This document shows, one piece after another, positions 47,750-60,400 of a stretch of DNA of 64,000 nt. The stretch covers positions 14,523,001 through 14,587,000 of the forward strand of contig CM041089.1 of assembly GCA_023079485.1 (NCBI GenBank). The letters run 5' to 3'. The notes below the pieces were generated by a model. The model was not told where the DNA came from and did not search any database. It saw nothing but the letters and a program-made list of their open reading frames with translations. Position 1 is the first letter of the stretch. The number at the start of each line of letters is the position of its first letter. The translations under genes and the position numbers were made by a program. The stretch comes from Archilochus colubris. Taxonomy: Eukaryota; Chordata; Aves; Apodiformes; Trochilidae.

Positions 47750-50700
47750 TGAATCTACCTTGAATCTACCAGCCCTAAGCGGCCATTTCCCCGTATTGCT
47801 GAATAGGGTCCAAAAGTCCGAACAACCGGGACTGGAAAACAAATGCAAAGAGTGACTACTGAAAACTTGGGCTGGCCTTAGCCCTCCCATGGAACCCTAC
47901 CGACAGCACCACCCACAATTGGCCTACGGCTTTCCCTTTTACCACCAACCTTGAATCTACCAGCCCTAAGCAGCCATTTGCCTGTATTTCTTAATGGAGT
48001 CCCAAAACTTCGAACAACACGAACTGGCAAACAAATGCAAAGAGTGACCACTGAAAACTTAGGCTGGCCTTAACCCTCACATGGAACCCTACCCACAGCA
48101 CCACCAACAATCGGCCTATGGCTTTCCGTTTGACCACCAACCTTGAATATACCAGCCCTAAGCGGCCATTTGCCCGTATTGCTGAATAGGGTCCCGAAGT
48201 CCGAACAACGGGAACTGGAAAACAAATGCAAAGAGTGACCACTGAAAACTTGGGCTGGCCTTAACCCTCACATGGAACCCTTCCCACAGCACCAACAACA
48301 ATCGGCCTACAGCTTTCCATTTTACCACCAACCTTGAATCTACCAGCCCGAAGCGGCCATTTGCCCGTATTGCTGAATAGGGTCCCAAAACTCCGAACAA
48401 CACCAACTGGCAAACAAATGCAAAGAGTGACCACTGAAAACTTGGGCTGGCCTTAGCCCTCACATGGAACCCTACCCACAGCACCACCAACAATCCGCCT
48501 ACGGGTTTCCGTTTGACCACCAACCTTGAATCTACCAGCCCGAAGCGGCCATTTGCCCGTATTGCTGAATAGGGTCCCGAAGTCCGAACAACGGGGACTG
48601 GCAAACAAATGCAGAGAGTGACCACTGAAGACTTGGGCTGGCCTTAGCCCTCACATGGAAGCCTACCCACAGCGCCACCAACAATCGACCTACGGGTTTC
48701 CGTTTGACCACCAACCTTGAATCTACCAGCCCTAAGCGGCCATTTGCCTTTATTGCTGAACGGGGTCCCGAAGTCCGAACAACGGGGACTGGAAAACAAA
48801 TTCAAAGAGTGACCACTGAAAATTAGGGCTGGCCTTAACCCTCACATGGAACCTTACCCACAACTCATCCACCAATTGTCCTACGGGTTTCAGTTTGACC
48901 ACCAACCTTGAATCTACCAGCCCTAAGTGGCCATTTGCCCGTATTGCTGCAAGGGGTCCAAAATCCCTGAACAACAGTGACTGGCAAACAAATGCAAAGA
49001 GTGACCACTGAAAACTCTGGCTGGCCTTAACCCTCACATGGAACCCTACAGACAGCACCACCAACAGTCGGCCTACGGGTTTCCGTTTGACCACCAACCT
49101 TGAATCTACCAGCCCTAAGCGGCCATTTGCCTGTATTGCTGAATAGGGTCCCAAAGTCCGAACAACGGGGAATGGCAAACAAATGCAAAAAATGACCACT
49201 GAAAACTCTGGCTGGCCTTAACCCTCACATGGAACCCTACCCACAGCACCACCAATGATTGGCCTACGGGTTTCCATTTGACCACCAACCTTGAATCTAC
49301 CAGCCCTAAGCGGCCATTTGCCTGTATTGCTGAATAGGGTCCCAAAAGTCCGTACAATCACAACTGCCAAACAAATGCAAAGAGTGACCACTGAAAATTT
49401 GGGCTGGCCTTAACCCTCACATGGAACCCTACCCACAACACCACCACCAATCGTCCTACGGGTTTCCCTTTTACCACCAACCTTGAATCTAACAGCCCTA
49501 AGTGCCCATTTTGCCTGTATTGCTGAACGGGGTCCCAAAAGTCCGTACAACCAGAACTGGCAAACAAATGCAAAGAGTGACCACTGAAAACTCTGGCTGG
49601 CCTTAACCCTCACATGGAACCCTTCCCACAGCACCACCAACAATCGGCCTACAGGTTTCCGTTTGACCACCAACCTTGAATCTAACAGCCCTAAGCGGCC
49701 ATTTGCCCGTATTGCTGAATGGGGTCCCGAAAGTCCGAACAACAACGACTGGCAAACAAATGCACAGAGTGACCAGTGAAAACTTGGGCTGGCCTTAACC
49801 CTCACATGGAACCCTACCCACAGCACCACCAACAATCGGCCTACGGGTTTCCGTTTGACCATCAACCTTGAATCTACCGGCCCGAAGCGGCCGTTTGCCC
49901 GTATTGCTGAATGGGGTCCAAAAAGTCCGAACAACAGCGACTGGCAAACAAATGCAAATAGTGACCACTGAAAACTTGGGCTGGCCTTAGCCCTCCCATG
50001 GAACCCTACCCACAGCACCACCAAAAATCGGCCTACGGGTTTTTGTTTGAACACCAACCTTGAATCTACCAGCTCTAAGCAGCCATTTGCCTGTATTGCT
50101 GAATAGGGTCCACAAATCCGAACAACACTGACGGGCAAACAGATGCAAAGAGTGACCACTGAAAACTTGGGCTCGCCTTAGCCCTCACATGGAACCCTAC
50201 CCACAGCACCACCAAAAATCGGCCTACGGCTTTCCATTTTACCACCAACCTTGAATCTACCAGCCCTAAGCGGCCATTTGCCCGTATTGCTGAACGGGGT
50301 CCCGAAGTCCGAACAACGGGGACTGGAAAACAAATGCAAAGAGTGACCATGAAAACTAGGGCTGGCCTTAACCCTCAAATGGAACCTTACCCAAAACACA
50401 TCCACCAATCGTCCTACGGGTTTTCGTTTGACCACCAACCTTGAATCTGCCAGGCCTACGCGGCCATTTGCCCGTCTTGCTGCATGGGTTCGAAAAACCC
50501 TGAACAACAGTGACTGGCAAACAAATGCAAAGAGTGACAACTGAATACTTCCAATGGCCTTAACCCTCACATGGAACCCTACCCACAGCACCACCAACAA
50601 TCGGCCTACGGGTTTCCGTTTGACCATCAACCTTAAATCTACCAGCCCGAAGCAGCCATTTGCCTGTATTGCTGAATGGGGTTCCAAAGTCTGAACAACT

Positions 50701-53700
50701 GGGACTGGCAAACAAATGCAAAGGGTGACTACTGAAAGCAAGGGCTGGCCTTAACCCTCACATGGAACCCTACCCACAGCACCACCAACAATCGGCCTAC
50801 GGGTTTCTGTTTGGCAACCAACCTTGAATCTACCAGCCCTAAGCAGCCATTTGACTGTATTGCTGAATAGGGTCCCAAAGTCCGAACAACGGGGACTGGA
50901 AAACAAATGCAAAGAGTGACCACTGAAAACTTGGGCTGGCCTTAACCCCCACATGGATCCTGACCCACAACACAACCACCAATCGTCCTACGGGTTTCCC
51001 TTTTACCACCAACCTTGAATCTAACAGCCCTAAGCGGCCATTTTGCCTGTATTGCTTAACGGGGTCCCAAAAGTCCGTACAACCAGAACTGGCAAACAAA
51101 TGCACAGAGTGACCACTGAAAACTAGGGCTGGACTTAACCCTCACATGGAACCCTTCCCACAGCACCACCAACAATCGGCCTACGGGTTTCCGTTTGACC
51201 ACCAACCTTGAATCTACCAGCCCTAAGCGGCCATTTGCCCGTATTGCTGAATGGGGTCCCGAAAGTCCGAACAACAACGACTGGCAAACAAATGCACAGA
51301 GTGACCAGTGAAAACTTGGGCTGGCCTTAACCCTCACATGGAACCCTACCCACAGCACCACCAACAATCGGCCTACGGGTTTCCGTTTGACCATCAACCT
51401 TGAATCTACCGGCCCGAAGCGGCCGTTTGCCCGTATTGCTGAATGGGGTCCAAAAAGTCCGAACAACAGCGACTGGCAAACAAATGCAAATAGTGACCAC
51501 TGAAAACTTGGGCTGGCCTTAGCCCTCCCATGGAACCCTACCCACAGCACCACCAAAAATCGGCCTACGGGTTTTTGTTTGAACACCAACCTTGAATCTA
51601 CCAGCTCTAAGCAGCCATTTGCCTGTATTTCTGAATGGAGTCCCAAAACTCCGAACAACACCAACTGGCAAACAGATGCAAAGAGTGACCACTGAAAACT
51701 TGGGCTCGCCTTAGCCCTCCCATGAAACCCTACCCACAGCACCACCAAAAATCGGCCTATGGCTTTCCATTTTACCACCAACCTTGAATCTACCAGCCCT
51801 AAGCGGCCATTGGCCTCTATTGCTGAATGGGGTCCCAAAACTCCGAACAACAACGACTGGCAAACAAATGCAAAGAGTGATCACTGAAAACTTGGGCTGG
51901 CCTTAGCCCTCACATGGAACCCTACCCACAGCACCACCAACAATCCGCCTAAGGGTTTCCGTTTGACCACCAACCTTGAATCTACCAGCCCGAAGCGGCC
52001 ATTTGCCCGTATTGCTGAATAGGGTCCCGAAGTCCGACCAACGGGGACTGGCAAACAAATGCAGAGAATGACCACTGAAGACTTGGGCTGGCCTTCGCCC
52101 TCACATGGAACCCTACCCACAGCACCACCAAAAATCGGCCTACGGGTTTTTGTTTGAACACCAACCTTGACTCTACCAGCCCTAAGCAGCCATTTGCCTG
52201 TATTTCTTAATGGAGTCCCAAAACTCCGAACAACACCAACTGGCAAACAGATGCAAAGAGTGACCACTGAAAACTAGGGCTGGCCTTAACCCTCACATGG
52301 AGCCCTACCCACAGCACCACCAACAATCGGCCTACGGGTTTCCGTTTGACCATCAACCTTGAATCTACCAGCCCGAAGCGGCCATTTGACCGTATTGCTG
52401 AATGGGGTTCCAAAGTCTGAACAACTGGGACTGGCAAACAAATGCAAAGGGTGACTACTGAAAACAAGGGCTGGCCTTAACCCTCACATGGAACCCTACC
52501 CACAGCACCACCAACAATCGGCCTACGGGTTTCTGTTTGGCAACCAACCTTAAATCTACCAGCCCCAAGCGGCCATTTGCCCGTATTGCTGAATAGGGTC
52601 CACAAATCCGAACAACGGGGACTGGCAAACAAATGCACAGAGTGACCAGTGAAAACTTGGGCTGGCCTTAACCCTCCCATGGAACCCTACCCACAGCACC
52701 ACCAACAGTCGGCCTACGGGTTTCTTTTTGGCAACCAACCTTAAATCTACCAGCCCTAAGCAGCCATTTTCCTGTATTGCTGAATGGGGCCCCGAAAGTC
52801 CGAACAACCAAGACTGGCAAAGAAATGCAAAGAGTGACCACTGAAAACTTGGGCTGGCCTTAACCCACACATGGAACCCTTCCCACAGCACCACCAACAA
52901 TCGGCCTACGGCTTTCCCTTTTACCACAAACCTTGAATCTACCAGCCCTAAGCGGCCATTTCCCTGTATTGCTGAACGGGGTCCAAAAAGTCCGAACAAG
53001 CAGGACTGGCAAACAAATGCACAGAGTGACCACTTAAAACTCTGGCTGGCCTTAACCCTTACATGGAACCCTACCCACAGCACCACCAACAATCGGCCTA
53101 CGGGTTTCCGTTTGACCACCAACCTTGAATATACAAGCCCTAAGCGGCCATTTGCCTCTAATGCTGAATGGGGTCCCAAAAGTCCGAGCAACCAGGACTG
53201 GAAAACAAATGCAAAGAGTGACCACTGAAAACTCTGGCTGGCCTTAACCCTCACATGGAACCCTACCTACAGCACCACCAACAATCGGCCTACGGGTTTC
53301 CGTTTGACCACCAACCTTGAATCTTCCAGGCCTAAGCGGCCATTTGCCTCTAATGCTGAATGGGGTCCCAAAAGTCCGAGCAACCACGACTTGAAAACAA
53401 ATGCAAAGAGTGACCACTGAAAACTCTGGCTGGCCTTAACCCTCACATGGAACCCTACCCACAGCACAACCAACAGTCGGCCTACGGGTTTCTGTTTGGC
53501 AACCAACCTTGAATCTACCAGCCCTAAGCGGCCATTTGAACGTATTGCTGAATGGGGTCCCGAAAGTCTGAACAATGGGGACTGGAAAAGAAATGCAAAG
53601 AATTACTACTGAAAACTTGGGCTGGCCTTAACCCTCACATGGAACTCTACCCACAGCACCACAAACAGTCGGCCTACGGGTTTCCATTTCAATACCAACC

Positions 53701-54440
53701 TTGAATCTACCAGCTCTAAGCAGCCATTTGCATGTATTTCTGAATGGGGTCCCAAAACTCCGAATAACAGTGACTGGCAAACAAATGCAAAGAGTGACCA
53801 CTGAAAACTAGGGCTGGACTTAGCCCTCACATGGAACCCTACCCACAGCACCACCAACAATCGGCCTACAGGTTTCCCTTTTACCACCAACCTTGAATCT
53901 ACCAGCCCGAAGCGGCCATTTACCGGTATTGCTGAATAGGGTCTCAAAGTCCGAACAACCGCGACTGGCAAACAAATGCAAAGAGTGACTACTTAAAACT
54001 TGGGCTGGCCTTAGCCCTCACATGGAACCCTACCCACAGCACCACCAACAATCGACCTACGGGTTTCCGTTTTACAACCAACGTTGAATCTACCAGCCCT
54101 AAGCGGCCATTTGACCGTATTCTGAATAGGGTCCCAAAAGTCCGAACAACAGCGAATGGAAAAGAAATGCAAAAAGTGACCATTGAAAACTCTGGCTGGC
54201 CTTAACCCTCACGTGGAATCCTATCCACAGCACCACCAACAATTGGCCTACGGGTTTGCCTTTTTCCACCAACCTTGAATCTACCAGCCCTAAGCGGCCA
54301 TTTGCCTGCATTGCTTAATAGGGTCCCAAAGTCCGAACAAACGGGACTGGTAAACAAATGGAAAGAGTGACTACTGAAAACTTGGGCTGGCCTTAGCCCT
54401 CACATGGAACCCTACCCACAGCACCACCAACAATCGTCCT
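47750..54440 (-). repeat. 191-192 bp satellite array, left (subfamily A), about 35 monomers
   Basis: The start of the monomer landmark TTGAATCTACCAGCCCTAAG recurs at 47760, 47951, 48143, 48334 and 48526 (spacing 191-192) and continues to about 54440. Typical plus-strand text is GTCCGAACAACAGCGACTGG, CAAACAAATGCAAAGAGTGA, ACATGGAACCCTACCCACAG and CACCACCAACAATCGGCCTA. Orientation is opposite to the right array. Blocks recur at long offsets, e.g. 49951 with 51483 (1,532 bp, 8 units), 50681 with 52407 (1,726 bp, 9 units) and 48541 with 51991 (3,450 bp, 18 units). Minus-strand ORFs through it are a by-product of the unit length. Confidence 0.95.
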
Positions 54441-54446
54441 AGGCAG
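54437..54446. other. Inversion junction between the two satellite arrays
   Basis: The left array runs up to CACCAACAATCGTCCTA and the right array starts within GTTTGTTCCCCAGTCCCGA, joined by AGGCA. Monomers are cut at different internal points, so this is not a perfect palindrome centre. Confidence 0.85.
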
Positions 54447-57400
54447 TTTGTTCCCCAGTCCCGATCGTTCGGTCTTTGGAGACCCCATTCTGCAATACGG
54501 GAAAAAGGCCGCTTCGGGCTGGTTGTCTCAACTTTTGTGGAAAAAGGCAAACCCCTATGCTGACTGATGGTGGTGCTGTGGGTAGGGTTCTATGTGAGGG
54601 TTAGGGCCAGCCAAAGTTTTCAGTGGCCACTCCTTGCATTTGTTCCCCAGTCCCGACCGTTCAGACTTTGGGGACCCCATTCAGCGATCTGGGAAAACAG
54701 CCGCTTCGGGCTGGTTGCTTCAAGGTTTGTGGTAAAACGCAAACATCTAGGCCGATTTTTGGTGGTGCTGTGGGTAGGTTTCCATGTGAGGGTTAGGGCC
54801 AGCCAAAGTTTTCAGTGGCCACTCTTTGCCTTTGTTCCCCAGTCCCGACCGTTCGGACTTTGGGGACCCCTTTCAACGATCCAGGAAAACGGCCGCTCCG
54901 GCTGGTTGCTTCAAGGTTTGTGGAAAAAGGCAAACCCGTAGGCCGGCTGTTGGTGGTGCTGTGGGTAGGGTTCCATGTGATGGTGAGGGCCAGCCAAAGT
55001 TTTCAGTGGCCACTCTTTGCGTTTGTTCTCCAGTCCTGACCATTCGTACTTTTGGGTCCCCATTCAGCGATCCGAGAAAACGGCCGCTTCTGGCTGGTTG
55101 TTTCAAGGTTTGTGGAAAAAGGAAAACCCCTAGGCCGACTGTTGGTGGTGCTGTGGGTAGGGTTCCATGTGAGTGTTTGGGACAGCCAAAGTTTTCAGTG
55201 GCCACTCTTTGCGTTTGTTCCCCAGTCCCAATCGGTCGGACTTTGGGGACTCCATTCAGCGATACGGGAAAACGGCCGATTCGGGCTGGTAGATTCAAGG
55301 TTTCTGGTAAAAGGCAAACCCATAGGCCGGCTTGTGGTGGTGCTGTGGGTAGGGTTCCATGTGAGGGTTACGGCCAGCCAAAGATTTCCGTGGACACTCT
55401 TTGCTTCTGTTCCACAGTCCCGATCGTTCGGTCTTTGGAGACCCCATTCCGCAATCTGGAAAAAAGGCCGGTTCGGGCTGGTAGATTCAAGGTTTGTGGT
55501 AAAAGGCAAACCTGTAGGCCGACTGTTCGTGGTGCTGTGGGTAGGGTTCCATGTGAGGGTTAGAGCCAGCCAAAGTTTTCAGTGGCCACTCTTTGCGTTT
55601 GTTCCCCAGTCCCGACCGCTGGACTTTGGGGACCCCATTCAGCGATCCAGGAAAACGGAAGCTTCGGGCTGGTTTTTTCAGGGTTTGTGGTAAAAGGTAA
55701 ACCCGTAGGCCGACTGTTGGTGGTGCTGTGGGTAGGGTTCCATGTGAGGGTTTGGGCCAGACAAACATTTCAGTGGCCACTCTTTGCGTTCGTTCCCCAG
55801 TCCCGACCGTTCGGACTTTGGGGACCCCATTCAGCAATCCAGGAAAACTGCTGATTTGGGCTGGAAGCTTCAAGGTTTGTAGTAAAATGCAAACATGTAG
55901 GCCAACGGTTGGTGGTGCTGTGGGTAGGGTTCAATGTAAGGGTTAGGGCCAGCCAAAGTTTTCAGTGGCCACTCTTTGCCTTTGTTCCCCAGTCCCGACC
56001 GTTCGGACTTTGGGGACCCCATTAACCGATCCGGGAAAACGGCCGCTTCTGGCTGGTTGCTTCAAGGTTTGTGGAAAAAGGCAAACCCGTAGGTCGACGG
56101 TTGGTGGTGCTGTGGGTAGGGTTCCATGTGAGGGTTGGGGCCAGCCAAAGTTTCCAGTGGCCACTCTTTTCGTTTGTTCCCCAGTCGCGACCGTTCGGAC
56201 TTTGGGGACCCCATTCAGTGATCTGGGAAAACGGCCGCTTAGGGCTGGTAGATTCAAAGTTTGTGGAAAAACGCAAACCCGTAGGCCGATTGTTGGTGGT
56301 GCTCTGGGTAGGGTTCAATGTGAGGGTTAGGGCCAGCCAAAGTTTTCATTGGCCACTCTTTGCGTTTGTTCCCCAGTCCCGACCGTTCGGACTTTGGGGA
56401 CCCCATTCAGCGATCCAGGAAAACTGCTGATTTGGGCTGGTAGATTCAAGGTTTGTGGTAAAAGGCAAACCTGTAGGCCAACGGTTGGTGGTGCTGTGGG
56501 TAGGGTTCAATGTAAGTGTTAGGGCCACCCAAAGTTTTCAGTGGCCACTCTTTGCGTTTGTTCCCCAGTCCCGACCGTTCAGACTTTGGGGATCCCATTC
56601 AGCAATTCCGGAAAAAGGCCTGTTCGAGTTGAAGATTCAAGGTTAGTGGTAAAAGGCCAACCCGCAGGCCGACTGTTGGTGGTGCTGTGGGTAGCATTTC
56701 ATGTGAGGCTTGGGGCCAGGCAAAGTTTTCAGTGGCCACTCTTCGCGTTTGTTCCCCAGTCCGAACCGTTCGGACTTTGGAGACCCAATTCAGCAATTCC
56801 GGAAAAAGGCTGCTTCGGGCTGGAAGATTCAAGGTTTGTGGTTAAAGGCAAACCCGTAGGCAGAATGTTGGTGGTGCTGTGGGTTAGGGTTCCATGTGAG
56901 GGTTAGGGCCAGCCAAAGTTTTGAGTGGCCACTCTTTGCGTTTGTTCCCCAATCCCGACCGTTCGGACTTTGGGGACCCCTTCTAGCGATCCGGGAAAAC
57001 GTCCGCTACGGGCTGGTAGATTCAAGGTTTGTGGAAAAAGGCAAACTTGTAGGCCGACTGTTGGTGGTGCTGTGGGTAGAGTTCCATGTGAGGGTTAGGG
57101 CCAGCCAAAGTTTTCAGTGGCCACTCTTTGCCTTTGTTCCCCAGTCCCGACCGTTCGGACTTTGGGGACCCCATTCAGCGATCTGGGAAAAAGGCCGGTT
57201 CGGGCTGGAAGATTCAATGCTTGTGGGAAAAGGCAAACCCGTAGGCCGACTGTTGGTGGTCCTGTGGGTAGGGTTTGATGTGAGGGTTTGGACCAGCCAA
57301 AGTTTTCAGTGGCCACTCTTTGCATTTGTTCCCCAGTCCCGACCGTTCGGACTTTGGAGACCCCATTCAGCAATCCGGGAAAACGGCCGCTTTGGGCTGG

Positions 57401-60400
57401 TAGATACACAGTTTGTGGAAAAACGCAAACCCGTAGGCCGACGGTTAGTGGTGCTGTGGGTAGGGTTCTGTGTGAGGGTTAGGGCCAGCCAAAGTTTTCA
57501 GTGGCCACTCTTTGCGTTTGTTTGCCAGTCCCGACCGTTCGTACTTTGGGGACTTCTTTCAACGATCCGGGAAAACGGCCCCTTCTTGCTGGTTCTATCA
57601 AGGTTTGTAGAAAAATGCAAACCCGTAGGCCGACTGTTGGTGGTGCTGTGGGTAGGGTTCCATGTGAGGGTTAGGGCCAGCCAAACTTTTCAGTGGCCAC
57701 TCTTTGCGTTTGTTCTCCAGTCCCGACCATTCTGAATTTGGAGACCCCATTCAGCAATTCCGGGAAAAGGCCGGATCGGGTTGGAAGATTTAAGGTTTGT
57801 GGAAAAAGGCAAATCTGTAGGCTGACTGTTGGTGGTGCTGTGGGTAGGGTTTCATGTGAGGGTTTGGACCAGCCAAACATTTCAGTGGCCACTCTTTGCG
57901 TTTGTTCCCCAGTCCCGACCGTTCGGACTTTGGAGATCCCATTCAACAATCCGGGAAAAAGGCCGCTTCGGGCTGGAAGATTCAAGGTTTGTGGTAAAAG
58001 GCAAACCCGTGGGCCGACTGTTGATGGTGCTGTGGGTAGGGTTCCATGTGAGGGTTAGGGCCAGCCAAACATTTAAGTGGCCAAACTTTGCGTTTCTGCC
58101 CCAATTCCGACCGCTCGGACTTTGGGGAAAGCATTCAGCGATCTGGGAAAACGGCCGGTACTGGCTGGTTGCTTAAAGGTTTGTGGAAAAAGGCAAACCC
58201 GTGGGCCGACTGTTGCTGGTGCTGTGGGTATGGTTCCATGTGAGGGTTAGGGCCAGCCAAAACTTTCAGTGGCCACTCTTTGCCTTTGTTCCCCAGTGCA
58301 GACTGTTCGGAGTTTGGAGACCCCATTCAGCAATTTCGGAAAATGGCCGGTTCGAGCTGGAAGATTCAAGGTTTGTGGTAAAAGGCAAACTTGTAGGCGG
58401 ACTGTTGGTGGTGCTGTGGGTAGGGTTTCATGTGAGGGTTAGGCCAGCCAAAGTTTTCAGTGGCTACTCTTTGCATTTGTTCCCCAGTCCCGACCGTTCA
58501 GACTTTGGAGAACCCATTCAGCAATTCCGGAAAGAGGCAGCTTCGGGCTGGAAGATTCAAGGTTTGTGGTTAAAGGCAAACCCGTAGGCAGACTGTTGGT
58601 GGTGCTGTGGGTTAGGGTTCCATGTGAGGGTTACGGCCAGCCAAATTTTTCAGTGGCCACTCTTTGCGTTTGTTCCCAAGTTCGACCGATCGGACTTTGG
58701 GGACCCCATTCAGCGATCCAGGAAAACGTTCGCTACGGGTTGGTAGATTCAAGGTTTGTGGAAAAAGGCAAACCCGTAGGCCGGCTATTGGTGGTACTGT
58801 GGGTAGGGTTCCATGTGAGGGTCAGGGCCAGCCAAAACTTTCAGTGGCCACTCTTTGCGTTTGTTCCCCAGTCCCGACCGTTCGGACTTTGGGGACCCCA
58901 TTCAGCGATCCAGGAAAACGTTCGCTACGGGTTGGTAGATTCAAGGTTTGTGGAAAAAGGCAAACCCGTAGGCTGACTGTTGGTCGTGCTGTGGGTTAGG
59001 GTTCCATGTGAGGGTTATGGCCAGCCAAAGTTTTCAGTGGCCACTCTTTGTGTTTGTATCCCAGTCCCGACCGTTCGGACTTTGGGGACCCCATTTAGCG
59101 ATCCGGGAAAACAGCCGCTTCGGGCTGGTTTTCTCAAGTTTTATTGAAAAAGGCAAACCCGTGGGCCGACTGTTGGTGGTGCTGTGGGTAGGGTTCCATG
59201 TGAGGGTTAGGGCCAGCCAAAGATTTTAGTGGCCACTCTTTGCCTTTGTTCCCCAGTCCCGACCGTTCGGACTTTGGAGACCCCATTCAGCAATTAAGGA
59301 AAAAGGCCGCTTCTGGCTGGTTGCTTCAAGGATTTTTGAAAAAGACAAACCCGTAGGCCGACTGTTGGTGGGTCTCTGGGTAGGATTTCATGTGAGGGTT
59401 AAGGCCAGACAAAGATTTCAGTGGCCACTCTTTGCGTTTGTTCCCCAGTCTCGACCGTTCGAACTTTTGGGGACCCCATTCAGCGATCCGGGAGAACGGC
59501 TGCTTCGGGCTGGTAGATTCAAGTTTTGTGGTAAAAGGCAAACTTGTAGGCCGACTGTTGGTGGTGCTGTGGGAAAAGTTCCATGTGAGGGCTTTGGCCA
59601 GCCAAAGTTTTCAGTGGCCACTCTTTCCGATTGTTCCCCAGTCCTGATCATTCAGACTTTTTAGACCCCATTCAGCGGTCTTGGAATATGGCCGCTTCGG
59701 GCTGGTAGATTCAAGAGTTGTGGTAAAACGCATACCACTAGGCCGACTGTGAGTGGTGCTGTGGGTAGGGTTCCATGTGAGGTTTAGGGCCAGCCAAAGT
59801 TTTCAGTGGCCACTCTTTGCGTTTGTTCCCCAGTCCCGACCGTTCGAACTTTTGGGACCCCAATCAGCAAACCGGGAAAATGGCCGCTTTGGGCTGGTAG
59901 ATTCAAGGTTTGTGGTAAAACGCAAACCCGTAGGCCGACTGTTGGTAATGCTGTGGGTAGGGTTCTGTGTGAGGGTTAGGGCCAGCCAAAGTTTTCAGTG
60001 GCCACTCTTTGCGTTTGTTTGCCAGTCCCGACTGTTCGGACTTTTGGGACCCCATTCAGCGATCCTGTAAAGCGGCTGCTTCGGGCTGGTAGATTCAAGG
60101 TTTGTGGTAAAAGGCAAACCCCTAGGCAGACTGTTGGTGGTGCTGTGGGTAGGGTTCCATGTTAGGGTTAGGGCCAGTCAAAGTTTTCAGTGGCCACTCT
60201 TTGCGTTTGTTCCCCAGTTCCAACCGTTCGGAGTTTGGGGACCCCATTCAGCGATCCAGGAAAACAGCTGCATCGGGCTGGTAGATTCAAGGTTTGTGGT
60301 AAAAGGCAAACCCATAGGTCGATTGTTGCTGGTGCTGTGGGTAGGGTTCCATGTGAGGGTTAGGGCCAGTCAAAATTTTTTAGTGGCCACTCTTTGCGTT

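Noticed and set aside
47684..54311. Many minus-strand ORFs (up to 265 aa) with repeating VGRLLVVLWVGFHVRV-like peptide
   Set aside because: They are translations of the 191-192 bp satellite; length comes from a unit divisible by three, and starts and stops fall at random units.
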